This document shows positions 1 through 12,275 of a stretch of 64,000 nt of DNA, piece by piece. The notes beneath the pieces were generated by a model. That model was not told the DNA's origin. It worked only from the letters and a program-made list of their open reading frames with translations, and ran no database searches. Made by a program: the position numbers and the translations under genes. The stretch's first letter is position 1, and the number at the start of each line of letters is the position of its first letter. This DNA comes from Phoronis australis (Eukaryota; Phoronida; Phoronidae): NCBI GenBank assembly GCA_002633005.1, contig NMRA01000166.1, positions 124,716 through 188,715 on the forward strand. The letters run 5' to 3'.

Positions 1-1210
1 TGTTCGTGTTCAAAGAAATTTGGATTCCTGTTGAGTTAGAAGATCTGTTCTGAAAGGCCAAATCATAGTTGTGGGACACGTTACTCGCAAGCTCATCAAA
101 ACTTAAGCGTTTTTTGAAGCACTGCAGAAATTTCAAGTGTATGGTCACGGCTAAATACCAACGTAGCGGCGAGGTTCGTGGTCTACAAATTCTGCGCTTA
201 ATGATTTTTCAGGACTGTCGGATATTATTGATAAATTGAAGACGTTACTGTAGAATTTTAGGTATAAGGCATTTTTCGCATGTACAAGTTCATGGGCTGG
301 GCGCTCATTTTAGCGAAGTCTGAAAACGCATGGGGGGCGCTTATAGGGGCATGGGTGCTTATTAGGGCAAATACAGTAAATCACTTCTCATCTGAGTAAG
401 GAACAAGTTGAGACCTGGCTAGAGTTCAGTAGCTGACTTGTAGCTAGAATAATCTTATTAGCCACAATCACGTATTCTCATTTATACACGGCAATCTCGC
501 AATGTCTTGCTTTTCTACGGAGGTCGTAGTGTTATTGAACTCTGATGTAAATATAGCTCTTTAATAATGGTGGAAGAACTAATAAGAAGTTATTGATGAT
601 GGTGGATTTATGGCAACTTGAAGTGAATGCATCTTTGTGTGATGTGGATTATGTAATTTTGTATGCAGTGACAGAGGTTGACATTACCATAAACGCATGC
701 CTTCTGATAGTTTTGTGTGACTCTTGTTGCGCAATACTTCCATCCTTTCAAGATTTTTGTTTTGTTCTTTTTCTGGTGAGATTAATAAAAAGAGAATAAA
801 ATTTTATATTTTTCTATTTGAATCAATTGTTACAAGCTGCACTTATAATACTTATGGGAAAGTTTTGCAAAGCATTGGTAACTCACCAATTGAGATGAAT
901 GACATTCATTGCTGACTTTAATGCAGAATGCGTAATTAATTAAGTGTATCACAACTCTCCATCAAAGAATTCCTCTCAAGCTCAAACTTAAAGGTGTATT
1001 CCCGTCTTCACACTACGGAAATTGTTTGGAGGTGTCTTATGTTGGATGTCCATTACGATTAGCACCAATAAAAAGTTACATGGAGGACATATTTATGGGC
1101 ACTATGGGAGTACGTGAACAGTATGTAATATAAAAAGGAGTGATTTCCATAAAAGAGATGGTAGCTTGCTTGTTTACTGATAAGACATGGTGTACTGTTT
1201 TGTATTGTAG
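1..1210 (+). other. MAP3K4 intron (partial) with small repeats
   Basis: No coding exon of the kinase upstream of position 1211 was recognised; the preceding segment of the kinase domain (DIWSLG region) must lie left of the window. The stretch contains two weak MITE-like pieces, at 245-379 (8-bp inverted ends TTACTGTA/TACAGTAA) and 425-540 (related to 33012-33147). Short open frames here look like chance. Confidence 0.6.
425..540. mobile_element. diverged copy of the 136-bp MITE
   Basis: Starts TTCAGTAGCTGAC, contains CACGTATTCTCATTTA and GTCTTGCTTTTCTACGGAGG, ends GTGTTATTGAAC; collinear with 33012-33147 but more diverged. Lies in a MAP3K4 intron. Confidence 0.65.
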
Positions 1211-1390
1211 AGGCCATGGCATGAGCTGGAGAGCAACTATCAGATCATGTTCAAGGTGGGTATGGGCGGCACACCGACCATCCCGGACACGCTCAGTGAA
1301 GAAGGCAAAGACTTCCTGTCCCTCTGCTTTGAACAAGATCCCAAACAGAGGGCGCTGGCAAGTCAGTTGATGGACCATAAGTTCATTAAG
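1211..1390 (+). CDS. MAP3K4: MAP3K4 penultimate coding exon
   Basis: 180 nt, 60 codons, phase 0 at both ends. Acceptor tattgtag before AGG CCA TGG; donor AAG|gtaacc. Encodes the C-terminal lobe of the kinase domain from RPWHE to HKFIK. Confidence 0.9.
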
Positions 1391-2372
1391 GTAACCAGCA
1401 AATAATGAGAATAATAGCTACTGTTTTAACAATTGAATAATAATATGGCTGTCAATTTCAAATGAAACCCAGAACATGTATTTGATAAGTGGCACATTTG
1501 TGTTTGGAAGCTTGTGCACACAAACAGAAAGTTGAGTACAAATTATTAGTATGTTCTGTTTAGGCAGAAAGAAAAGAAAATGTACACTCTTGTAGTACTG
1601 ATTTGTGCATTTTAGAAGCAGTGACAGTATTTTTGTGCAAGTCGATATCTATTAATGTCAGGTTTTAAAAGCAAGAACATGAGACATAAGTTAATTTCAT
1701 CAACCAAGTACACTCTACTAGAGAGCAGTAGTAAGAGTTAGGGGTTCATTCAACACAGACTTGAAAGCTTTTGACTCAACCCACTTTATGCACGTTTGAG
1801 CAGAAATGATCCGCCCCTCACTGTACTTCCCCTTATCATCATGTTCTCTTCCCCGAGCTGAATCAGGTGCAATTGGAAACTATAGGAACACTGCAAGCGC
1901 TTACCACTGTACCAACAGCTGGTCCAGTGTAGTAGCTATACAAATAATCCTCATGGTAGTTGGCAGTTAATTTTTCCATTTAGTAGCTCATTTTTTGCAT
2001 TCACCATGTTATGCATTCGACGTAATATCTGTGGAGCCAGTCTTCATTTCTCACATTATCACTGTCAGCATTTCTCGAATGATAAAGGAATGCTGAAGAA
2101 TTGTCTGTGAGGGAAGAATGTTCTTAATAGTGAGATTGCCTTTCTAGTTTGTGAGACAAGAAGATAGCTGTCCTGATATTGCAACATTTGTATCACCCTA
2201 ATTACTCTTAGGTTCACTACCTATGATATCTCAACTCACTTATGATTTCTGGTTCAATAATTGAAAACTTGTTTTGCTGTTTCTTACTCAGAAAATAAGT
2301 TGATCTTTTCTTTAGTTACGAGATGTGTTTCTTTTGTAGGTTTATTTGGAAGATGATGTCAACTCCAGATAG
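1211..2372 (+). CDS. MAP3K4: MAP3K4 (MEKK4) 3' end, partial gene
   Basis: Two exons (1211-1390 and 2340-2372) encode the last 70 residues of a MAP kinase kinase kinase. MAP3K4 phosphorylates MKK3/6 and MKK4/7 to activate p38 and JNK in stress signalling, in the cytoplasm. The peptide starts RPWHELESNYQIMFKVGMG and continues through DPKQRALASQLMDHKFIK, covering kinase subdomains X-XI, including the conserved arginine of subdomain XI. I recall human MEKK4 having the same RPWHE...QIM.KVGMG block and ending within a few residues of the kinase domain, as here (VYLEDDVNSR then stop). The catalytic core lies outside the window. Family assignment is by eye; a related MEKK is possible but the RPWHE/KVGMG block points to MEKK4. 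Confidence 0.88.
1391..2339 (+). other. MAP3K4 last intron
   Basis: 949-bp intron with GT-AG ends; AT-rich; no other feature seen. Confidence 0.75.
2340..2372 (+). CDS. MAP3K4: MAP3K4 terminal coding exon
   Basis: Begins after the pyrimidine-rich acceptor tttcttttgtag, reads VYLEDDVNSR and stops at TAG (2370-2372). Phase 0 matches the previous donor. The position of the stop fits the short tail of MEKK4 proteins (human ends VCTDEE, from memory). Confidence 0.8.
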   Translation, partial: VYLEDDVNSR

Positions 2373-2746
2373 CCTTAATTTTTGTTCACACGAGGTGCTT
2401 TTTGGAGAGCTGTTGCAGTCTTTCCCCAGTGTCCAATTGTGGGTTTAAAGGACACGTTAGTTTACTTAGTCTTACAACTTGGCATGTACAGTGCTGCTGT
2501 AGATAGTAGTTTTTAGATACTTACAGTTATTGTGGCATTGCATGTTTCTGTCATCCAAATGTCCTATTAATTCAATCTAAGATATAACAAGTTTCAGATG
2601 GTTTAACATCCATTAAGTATGGTAAAGTCTTGCCCATGTTGGATATTATATGGCTGACTTATTTATTTAAATAAGTAAAAAATTTAAAGACTATTGGTAC
2701 CAGATAATGCTGAAATCATTTGAAGTTCAATACCATATCTATCATC

Positions 2747-2752
2747 AATAAA
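2747..2752 (+). promoter_or_regulatory. candidate poly(A) signal of MAP3K4
   Basis: AATAAA about 375 nt after the MAP3K4 stop. Other AATAAA motifs lie further down (near 4578), so the true 3' end is not fixed by sequence alone. Confidence 0.35.
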
Positions 2753-5700
2753 TGTCTTTATGAGCATTCACAACAGTGTTTAGAAGCTTTTGAAAAATGG
2801 TCAATTTTTGAGAGCTTATCTTTGTCTCAGTTTGTTGATATAGTACTGTTATTTGCTAATGAACTCCTTCTTGGCCATAGCACAAGTATGATGGAAATAT
2901 TGGAGATGGTGTCAATTCTTTATTTCAAAATTTGAGTATGGTATATTTCACCTATTACGCACACAATATGGTGGTGAAGTGAAAATTTCTTGTCAATTTC
3001 TTGATCTAAATACGGATTATACTAAATCTTAAGGCTCTTATTGTCTGAATTTGTAATAAGAAGACGTTTTTTAAAGTTTCTATTAATTGCAGCAAAGTAA
3101 TCAGCATTTGTAAAATCAAATATGACAATTTTTGTAATTAGCTTTATGTGTAATAAGTGGAAGATTTACGGTACATCAGACAAATGCCAAAATCAAAACA
3201 AACAAAAAAGACTAGCCACTGGTGGACATATGTGTTCCAACATAATTGTCATGCTGTTTATGAATCTGGCATGTGCACAATGTGACTTTAATGATTTGTC
3301 AGCTCAACAGCACCGCTTTATTTCGAGTTATTTTTATTCGGTAGTGAGTTGAAAACAATGATCTTCTTGTCTAGGTCACAGCTATAATAGCGTCAGTATT
3401 CTGTGATCAGTAGTCAATCTGGGCGTGATCTATGACCGTACGATATATGGAACCAATGTGATTTGTTGTCGGTAAAAAAATTGTCTATTTTAATGATTTT
3501 AAAATGGGCACTGATTAGTCATGTTTGGGTGTAAAGATAATTATGTGTTAGTGTATGTTTGATCATTAGTTTAGGAGAAATCATGTTCATTTGTTAATTA
3601 GGTCATCTTATTCAGTTTCTGTGGATGTTAATACTATTGCTTTGAAGGAAATGTCACCAGTTTTAATGCCTTTCTGGTCAGTTTGGCATATATTACGTAG
3701 AACACTGTAAAAGTTATTTTGAAGTTCTTTAGTCGATTTCAATTGAAACGAAACTGGTAAAAGTAGAAATGTTACTCACTTATGGGAGAATCATTTTTTC
3801 TTCTGAATAACGGGCATCAAGTTTGTTCTCTAAACCCGTGCACTTTGTAAGTGACTATTGATGCAAAAACGGCAGAACTTTAATTAGTGCAAGGGGTGAT
3901 GCTGTGAGCGAATTTTGAAAACACCAATCAGTCCAACTAAGAAGTGTTCACTCATCTTCAGTTCCAATAACTGTGCTCAGTTTGTGAGAGGCCTGCAGAT
4001 GTTCAGTCCTAGCTCTTTTACATAACAATTAGAGACTTTGATTTGAGCAGTTATGTCAGAACCAGGTTATAAAACCAATGCAAACAATGATTCAGTGAGT
4101 CAGACATGCAGTGTTTTCACTGTGGCCCTTGTATACAACCTCACACTTTCGGGTTAAAGAATTTTTATTGTTGTTTTTATAAAAATCTCCTGAAGATTCA
4201 AAATACATTCCAGAAAATGTTCAAAACTGACCAAAAATATCATCAAAAAGGTAGCATTTCCTTTTCAATATCACTTTATAGATTTTAATTGTCATCAGTG
4301 TCACTCGTATTATGATACACGTTATGTGTTTGTACCTACGGTATGCAGTGTGTATTTATTTATTTATTTAGTACCTGCATTTGTGATAAACCGTGATGTC
4401 ATGGATGGACCCTTAAGATTGTTGGGATGGTATGACTTCCTGCCACATTCGAGTGCCCTGATTGGCTCATACAATTGCACTGCTGACTACGGTAAAATCT
4501 CGCCAATTTAGGATACAATGTAGTCCACTAGAGAAATTTTACTTTCCCTTTTTTTCTCGTGAAAGATAATTAGCGTCAAATAAATAATTATCAAAGATGC
4601 CTACCATCAGACAATGATTCTGGTATATTGTGGGCATTCATGACAATGTTAAAACATTTATTTTTGTCTGAATTGGGTGAGATTTTACTGTACATTAATG
4701 TACATTTTGATATAAAATGTACACTTTGATGGAAATTGTTTTTGTGAGTCTTGTTTCATTAACTAATTAATTAAATGTTAAACGGAGATTAAAACCTTAA
4801 TTGTCCATGAGAAAGGAGGGTTGGTAATTATTTTTAAACAATTAAAATATTAGCCTTTTCATTGTGTACAGTTACAATATTGTTGTTTGCTTTGTAGACT
4901 GTTTGCATTATGAATTCAGGCCAAACTGTCATCTTAGCATGATTTATGTATTCAGAAGACCAGTTCTTGAAATGTCCAGCACTTTACTTTAGCTATAAAT
5001 TGATACAGTACATAGCAAAAGTATGTAAAGAAAATGACCGCGAGTTTTCCTTCATGACCACGGAAGCTGAATTCAATGTTAAAGCCAAGATTGAAAGGTG
5101 AATTAACAAGAAAGTCTGAAATTTGACTCAGCCATTAGTCATTTAGTAGAATATTGCTCCTATGAAAGTCATTACCAGTCATTTTTTCAGATAACACACT
5201 TAGCTGTCATGGCGAAAGTGGCATTTTGTCTGATTACTTCCTGTCATTTACTGTATTTTTTCATTGGCAAAATGGGTTGTGGGTGAAGATGAGAACAGTG
5301 TTTTGATTTGTGAGTGGATTATTGTGAGAGGCAAAGCGAATGTAAAGTCTTGTTTAGAAATCACATGTTTAGCAATTGTACATGCCTTTCAAAACTGAAA
5401 AAAAATTCTAGTGTTGTTAAAACCATATTGAATGTAAATTTATAATCAGTTGCTGGTTGTGTATAGCCTTGGTCATGTACGAGTTTGGGTAGTCTTTGCG
5501 GGTGGGAACAGAGACCTGTTTACTCAAGCCCCTCGCATATTGCTTGCTCTTTGCGGCAAATATGCTGGCCGTGACATCCTCCTTGGACATCTTCACATGC
5601 AGGACACTAGAAAGGTGCAAACAATGAGCACAAATGGACATGTTCAAGAAAATTGCTTCTGACGCTGCCTTTGTTGCCAAGGTGTTTTGAAAATCTTTGG

Positions 5701-8700
5701 TGAGGACAATAATATGTGTGCACAAAAGGGATGCACCAAAGTTTGTAGTCATGTGGATGGGTTTTTTTTTCTAAAACGTGATTCTTTTATATTATGTTCA
5801 CTTCACGAAAATATTTATTGGTGGAAGTTAGGTAGTTGTATCCGAGGGCTGAACTGCTGTGGGGAGATAAGTTGAACATCACTAGAAATGCCAAGCTTGG
5901 ATTTCGTCAGCTGGTAGACAGCCCCAGAAAGAGATTGGCATCCATGCTTCAGTACCGTTGGTTGATTTTTAAAAAACGTAAAGTAGTAACCAAAGAATTT
6001 TTTAAAAGTTTATAGTGTTTGCAGCCTTAGACTAATTCTAGTAGTCAATTGAATACCTTGGACTTTTTGTCCCCCCCCCCCGGGTGCGCGAATGCCGAGT
6101 TTTGGACCAACCAGACTACCGATGCACTCCCTCTAGTTGTATTTTTTCATATTTGCCTCTTTATCTTCATAGTGACTGTAGGGGCATGAAAGCATTTTCG
6201 CGCCCACAAAAGAGTGGAGTTGGCTTGGGACATTCATATTTATATACAATTATTCATAGTATTCATTTGTTCCAGTCGGTGCTGTAAGAATTCGTGTTAT
6301 CCATGGGTTAATGATCGTGCTTGAATCGTTGCCTTGTTTCACTTGTCATCTCAAATAAGTGGTGAATTCTCTGGAAACATGGAATAAATAATTCTTGCTA
6401 GGAACTCATGGGGTACTTTTCTTTGCTGGAGTTGCTTTTCCAATAAGGTAGCATAACTAGTGAGAACAAAAGGCTAACTTCTGAAGAGGGCATGTGATTC
6501 TAAGTGTCTAGCAATGATGTTTCTTGGCGCGTATTGACACCGAGAGGCACAAATTTATCAAGGGCATGAAATACGGCTTTTTAGGGACATATGATGACTT
6601 TAAATTCCACGGTGTTGTGTCCTACTAAAGGGCCACTGCTTCATTTTCTTCCTGGGGTTTTCTTGGTCCAAATAGATCTGCTAACTTCTGTGTATGCAGG
6701 ACCAAAGAAAACGTGACTGTACACTGAAACTGACGTACTTCGAAACATCAAAGCTGATCGGAATCGTTTGAAGCTTTCACTTTTTTATGCACTTTTCTCC
6801 AAATGTTGGCCAGTGCTATCAAAATTATAACTTAGGTTTTTATGAAAAAAAATCAAAAATTGTATAAAACAAAAACCAAATGATTATTTAGGAAACAAGT
6901 ACACCTTGGGAAAAAATAGTTGGGAATGTATACGCGCGACCTGTGAATTTTTGACCCCAGATTACATTTTCACTGGGTCTAAGTTACGCATAGAATTCTC
7001 ATCCTGTGAAAAAATTGTCCCTCCGCAGTAAACTTGTCACGTAGATGGTGTCGCAGGGGACCTCGGAGGCATTTTTCAACGCTCCTCTTGCAGTCATGGA
7101 ATGCCAACTTCGATCTCGCGCTGCTGAGGTTGCGACGCGCATAAATAATCGTCATTTTACATAGCTGACAGGTTCAAAAATATATGTTAATTCTAAAAAC
7201 CAAGATTGTCACCAAAATGCCAAAAATAATAGAGCGCAGCAGTAACATAAAAAATGGACCCGGTCCAGAGAGGTTGTAAAATGACTAAACCAGCAGGGTA
7301 ACAATTTCAATGGTTCAAATCCTTTCTACCCTATCGAGACAAAGATACTGTAATATGGATCCCTCACAGTTGCTGTGAAGAATTTGGGCAGGCATTCATC
7401 TAAAACTATACGTCTTATTGCGCCTTTGGTACCGTTTGAAGCTGTTATTAAGCAAAAGTTAAGGATGCAGTGACAGTTGCGAAAATGTGATAAAATAATT
7501 ACTCCAACAATCTATCCGAAATTTGCAGATAAAGGTTTTCTCATAGTTAAAAATAAGCAAACATCTATTGTTTAGCTTTGAAATGTACTGTGGATATATC
7601 TAGGTTGCAGTGTAGAGCCCTCCATAGTAATTTATAAATCGACTCATTTCTTCACGAAGTAAAAATTAGTGAGTCTGGTACATGTAGTGGATGTTACCCA
7701 AAACAAGAGACATTGGAACACATTTTTACGATTGTTATGTTACTAAAGAAAGTGGACTGTGGGAAATAACCAATAATATTCATGGCGAAGTTATTTTGAA
7801 CACCCGTTGCATAGTTGTTAGCATTCGAGAATGAAAAAACGGGACAACTGGATCGAAAGCGGGACTTCCAGATAAAAAAGGACATCTGGGTCTATGCCAA
7901 AATACAACGGTGAAATGCAAGCCACAACACACAAAAACGCACCTTTAGTGTTTATTTGCGGAACGGGAAACGTAACACTCGAACGTGCCCAACAGCTTAA
8001 GTCAAATGGAAAATTGCGAGGGCCTCAAAAACCAATGAAAAGCATTTTTTCTCTTTAGTCGATCGGGAAAATAGGGCAGGGAAATTACAATAGTAAATGA
8101 TAATAGGCCCACGTCAATTTTTCCGTGAGTCAAAAAGCGGGACATTTTGATGGTGTGGCGGGATGGTGAGAAAAAAATCAAAATGTGGAACAACCCGCCG
8201 CCATCAGGAGAATCGGCAAGTACAATGCACGCTGTCAGACAAAGTATTGGATTGGAGTTCTCATATGCGTCGTTTATTGGCCTTTAGTGTCGCTTCTGAA
8301 CTGAATGTACAACCCGGGCGGCAAAGTCGATTTAGTCCACTTTCGTAGGGGCATAAGGAGGCACACTACAGTTATTACAGGGTTTTGGATGCCGACGTAC
8401 ACCGAAGTGGAGATGAAGCCTTAAATTTGCTCACGCAGTCCTCATCGAGAGTCTGAAAAAAGCAAAAATTCTTTTAACATTCCCAATCACAAGCACGTAG
8501 GCCTACTCTTGATAACTGAAACTTTTTTAATCGCCGGGTTAATTCACATCGGCAAAATCGCCGCACACAAAAATTCGGACCAAAAAACCACAATGACCAC
8601 TTCCATGCAAGTGGTAGAAAAAATGTGACTAGAGACAGATTCAGGATGCTCGTTCTCTCTAGATTTTAAAAATGTTGTCATAGTACGCCCCTTATACCAG

Positions 8701-9344
8701 CTACTTTTTTATCAATTTTGATCTGTTTGATGAGCCACCTGAACTCGCACCCAGGATTCGCAGACAGGGTTGAAAGCAAACGGCAGACACCATTTTGCAC
8801 CAAAAGTAAGTCACGGCTAAAAAAATTGTCTTTTTTCATTCAAAAACACAAGCAAATCAGTTTCCTGGCAATTGTTTTCATGAACACATTCCTCAACCGC
8901 CAAACCCTAGGTCGCAGCTTAATCGTTCAGTGCAACCTAAGCCAAGTCACAGCTGCCCGAATTCGACTGCGATGGGCGAATCGTCGCGGTCCCAATGACA
9001 GTGCCTACGGTTGTGGGTGTCCCTGCCTGTGTATCTCATTGTTCAAATCTCCGCGGTCCGCCACGTATGCCATCATGGGCCTAGACAACGGTGACGTCTA
9101 TGTTTCGTACATTGAAAATATACTAGGACCACGCAGGGAACCAGCGAGCACGATCACCTGCACACATTCTGGAGGCGGACTTAACCGAAAAGGCGCGCAA
9201 TTCGATCTCCCAATCACCCGGAGCGGCCGGCGCCGATGCGCAACGAAAGACACCTGAGTCGATCTCTTATCCCCCTAGGCCTTGCCTCAACAATGAAAGA
9301 AAAATAAGTTTTCGACAATTTTCATTATCATATTTACGTACATA

Positions 9345-9535
9345 TAACACGGGGGCGGATCCAGGATTTTCGAAGTTCAGTGGGGCGGGGGGGGGCAGGG
9401 CAGATCGAGTCCGCCAGCAGATTTTGCCTGTCCTCATGTACTGAGACATGGCACTCCCGAACTGCCCTGTGGAATGACGATCTTGGAGAATTTTAAGGGG
9501 GCCATGGCCACCCTCTAAATCCATCACTGTAACAG
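9345..9535. repeat. G-rich dispersed repeat with GGCGGATYYAGG ends
   Basis: Starts GGGGGCGGATCCAGGATTTT and ends CTAAATCCATCACTG, so the ends are loosely inverted. A related end, CAGTGGCGGATTTAGG, is at 63134-63149. A poly-G stretch lies inside. Probably a degenerate non-autonomous element. Confidence 0.4.
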
Positions 9536-10130
9536 TAAAATTAGCGATCTCTATATGGGGCATTTTAATACAGAAATACCACCAACTAATCATAGAAAAC
9601 GCAGACGTTTGTACTTCATCATCGAATCACACGAGGCAGGGCCTGTTGGCAATGACCATCGCCTCTAGTGTTCAGTGGCCCGCCGGTGGTCGGGAGGAGG
9701 ACGTTCTCCGAGGCGGGCCGGAAGATCTGGAAAAAAGTGTAAAGTAAGGGCACTGAAAAAATACAAAGTCGGCACTTTTCACCCCAAAACCACCACTCAG
9801 TTCCCTGCCGATGTTCGACTAAAGCCAACATATTAGATTCCGGAAGCAACCGATTCCAAAAATGTGGTCCAAAAGTACTGTCAACCAACTAGTTTTATTT
9901 TGCAAATCTGGCCTGTTTGAGGGCTACAGTGACAGCAATGCTCAATCTTTGCAACAGGGGGCCACCGTGTTGAAGAAGAGTGCAGCTACAGCCGAGAAAG
10001 AGGCCTTTTTTATTCTCAGCATGTTCACAAGTACAAACAAGCCACATTCACTTGGCCTACATACAATACCTAACTAAAAAAATACCCCCAAGCCTGGCCT
10101 ACAGCCCAACTGTTCAGTGCCGTGACCCNC

Positions 10131-10318
10131 ATGTACCTTACATTATGCTTGTACATGCACCTTACACTATGCCTGTACATGTACCTTACATTATGCTTGT
10201 ACATGCACCTTACATTATGCCTGTACATGCACCTTACATTATGCTTGTACATGCACCTTACATTATGCCTGTACATGCACCTTACATTATGCTTGTACAT
10301 GCACCTTAAATTATGCCT
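10131..10318 (+). repeat. 24-bp minisatellite with 48-bp alternation
   Basis: About eight units of roughly CCTTACATTATGCYTGTACA plus TGCA. Units alternate GCTTGTA and GCCTGTA, giving a 48-bp higher-order period. A single N sits two bases before the array at 10129, so copy number may be misassembled. All reading frames through it are artefacts of the period being a multiple of three. Confidence 0.9.
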
Positions 10319-10426
10319 GCACCCTACCAACAAGCGTGCTGTCTCAGGCCCCAGGGTCTATGAAGTGCTTCATCGGTATATCATCCGTTTGCCTGCTACA
10401 CTAGTTTTCGTAATAGCTGAAATTGC

Positions 10427-10497
10427 TCGACCTTGGGAATCGAACCAGCGACCCCGATTTAACCGGCAAGCGTGCTAACCATTCAGCTAATAGGTAA
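10427..10497 (-). repeat. tRNA-derived SINE head / tRNA-like pseudogene
   Basis: On the minus strand a box A-like TAGCTGAATGG (489-479) and box B GGTTCGATTCC (446-436) are spaced as in a tRNA gene. The acceptor and T stems do not pair well (T-stem mismatches next to GGTTCGATTCC), so a functional tRNA is unlikely; a SINE head or decayed tRNA is the better reading. Confidence 0.45.
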
Positions 10498-10893
10498 TTG
10501 CCCATTAGCGAGTGGCTAACAGAGGCTCACATAGGATTCACCAGAAGCACTTTCACAACAGTTAGAAGCTCAGAATAAAAGGTAGGGGGCCCAGATTTTT
10601 TGTAGGGTAGTTGCGCTAATAACATGAACCAACAGAATAATTAACAAACAGAGTCAGTCCTTAAGTCCAAACATGAACGTTGTATTCATTACATTCAAGG
10701 GAACCATGCAGTGACCAGTCACACCTTCAAAAATATTTAATTTTCGTGCAACAGAATTCAAACAAAGTGCTTTGTATTCATGGCATACTTATTTGGTCTT
10801 GCCAATACTTAAAAATGCCTAGCATATTCTACGTTCAGCTTAAATCATGGTCTGCCATCATAATCCCAGTCAAGAGACAGTCCTCCTTTCACA

Positions 10894-11025
10894 GTGCTGT
10901 AGTGGGGCGTAGGCATACGTAGGCGCAGCCAACCACCTTTTGGCATTTGAACATGGCGCCTATGCACCGTAAGTTACATTCAGTGCTCAAGGTGATACAG
11001 TGGGCTTTCGGCGCCTTCTTACCTC
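10894..11025. repeat. dispersed repeat, GTAGTGGGRCGTAGG family, copy 1
   Basis: Shares blocks TGCTGTAGTGGG, GCGCAGCCAACCACCTTTT, TTGAACATGGCGCCTA and ACCGTAAGTTAC with 50505-50637, and more loosely with 49221-49320. Confidence 0.7.
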
Positions 11026-12099
11026 ACGCTTTCAGTTGTTTTTCAGATTCCTGCGATAGATTTTTACCGAAAATAAACAAAATAATAAAAATTTGTCTGC
11101 CTTTTTCAATGATACCGAATTCATCATCTACCTACCATTTTTTATGTAAGAACATTACTCCGAAAACGTCAAATGGGATCAACATGACCTCGTGAGCTCA
11201 TTAACAATTCAACTTGATCTTTAACCTGAGAAACGTCTTAAAATTCAAACCAATAAGTTCAGGTTTCCACGTCTATCTAAGACTTGTCATTTTTGTCAAG
11301 GGTCTCTTTTTTTTGGACACCGTACCTGGGTCAAAATATGATTGTGCATCATTTTAGTTACAACCATCAGGTCTTTGTATGTATTTATGTATGTATTCGG
11401 ATTCAAATCAGTGAACTTATGAGATTGCAAGTTCAGGTTAAATATTTTTTAACGCACTAACAGATCAATATTGTATAGACTGCATCAGAAAAACTTTCAT
11501 AGTGTTTCTGCCACCTGCTGTTTGATATTATTGAACTTTGTGATGTGGGATGCAGGTCTAAAGTTATTTTTGACAGGAAAATTGGTGCACTTTATATCGT
11601 GTTCCGTGTCGGTAGGCCAATGACCTCACTGTTCATCGTCCAGGAGCTTTGAAGTGATGAAGTTCACTTGTTTTTTTTGTAATGCTCGTTATATTTGTGT
11701 TCTGGGTGTTTGTAATGTTTGCCCTTCCCGCGGGTCTGAAACAACGGCTACAAAACGTCGCAGAATTTATTAAACAATTTGTCAATTTCATCTCTCGATC
11801 TCTGTATAGTGAGCAGACATCTTTTAATTGACTTAGATATATTTAATTGGCCTAGGTATAGTTCTGCACATGTATTTGGTTTGAGTGGTCAAGTGACTTA
11901 CTATTATACGGTAACTGCTGGTGTAACACCATTGGTATTCAATGTATATAAAACCAATTGACTGATATAAGAATTGTATTGTCAAAGTAATCAGCATTGA
12001 AGCAAACAAAATCAAAGTAAGTAAAACACATGAATAAAACTATTTATACATGATAAAGGATATACGTCATAGTAACACGTGAATAAAACTATTTATACC

Positions 12100-12275
12100 G
12101 TAAACGTTCGGGTTAACGCCCTGGGCGGTTAAATTGGCAAACCCAAAAAATCGGGGGTGGGCGGTTAACCAGACATGGGCGCTTAAACGTGAAACTTCAA
12201 AAAAATCAAGGGTGGGCGGTTAACCGAACATGGGCGCTTATTACGACAGGCAAGCGCCCTGGGCGGTTAATCTTA
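12100..12275. repeat. GGGCGGTTAA direct repeats
   Basis: GGGCGGTTAA occurs four times, interleaved with CATGGGCGCTTA and CGCCCTGGGCGG. A diverged complementary relative is at 54140-54250. Probably a degenerate non-autonomous transposon. Confidence 0.5.

Noticed and set aside
4326-4511. Hydrophobic peptide followed by a phase-1 gt, considered as CD164 signal exon
   Set aside because: No in-frame ATG upstream of the hydrophobic part, and it probably lies in the MAP3K4 3' flank.
5417-5752. 111-codon minus-strand frame
   Set aside because: No known domain, no clear splice sites, overlaps an equally long frame on the other strand; judged chance.
8718-9257. 179-codon open frame on the + strand
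   Set aside because: Longest frame in the 5' intergenic region, but no recognisable domain, no splice context and CpG-rich repeat-like sequence. Could be checked by BLASTP and RNA-seq.
10070-10478. HAPYIM- and MHLTLCLY-type repeated peptides on both strands
   Set aside because: Produced by the 24-bp minisatellite, whose unit is a multiple of three.
10427-10497. Functional tRNA gene
   Set aside because: Acceptor and T stems do not pair although boxes A and B are present; kept only as a tRNA-like repeat.
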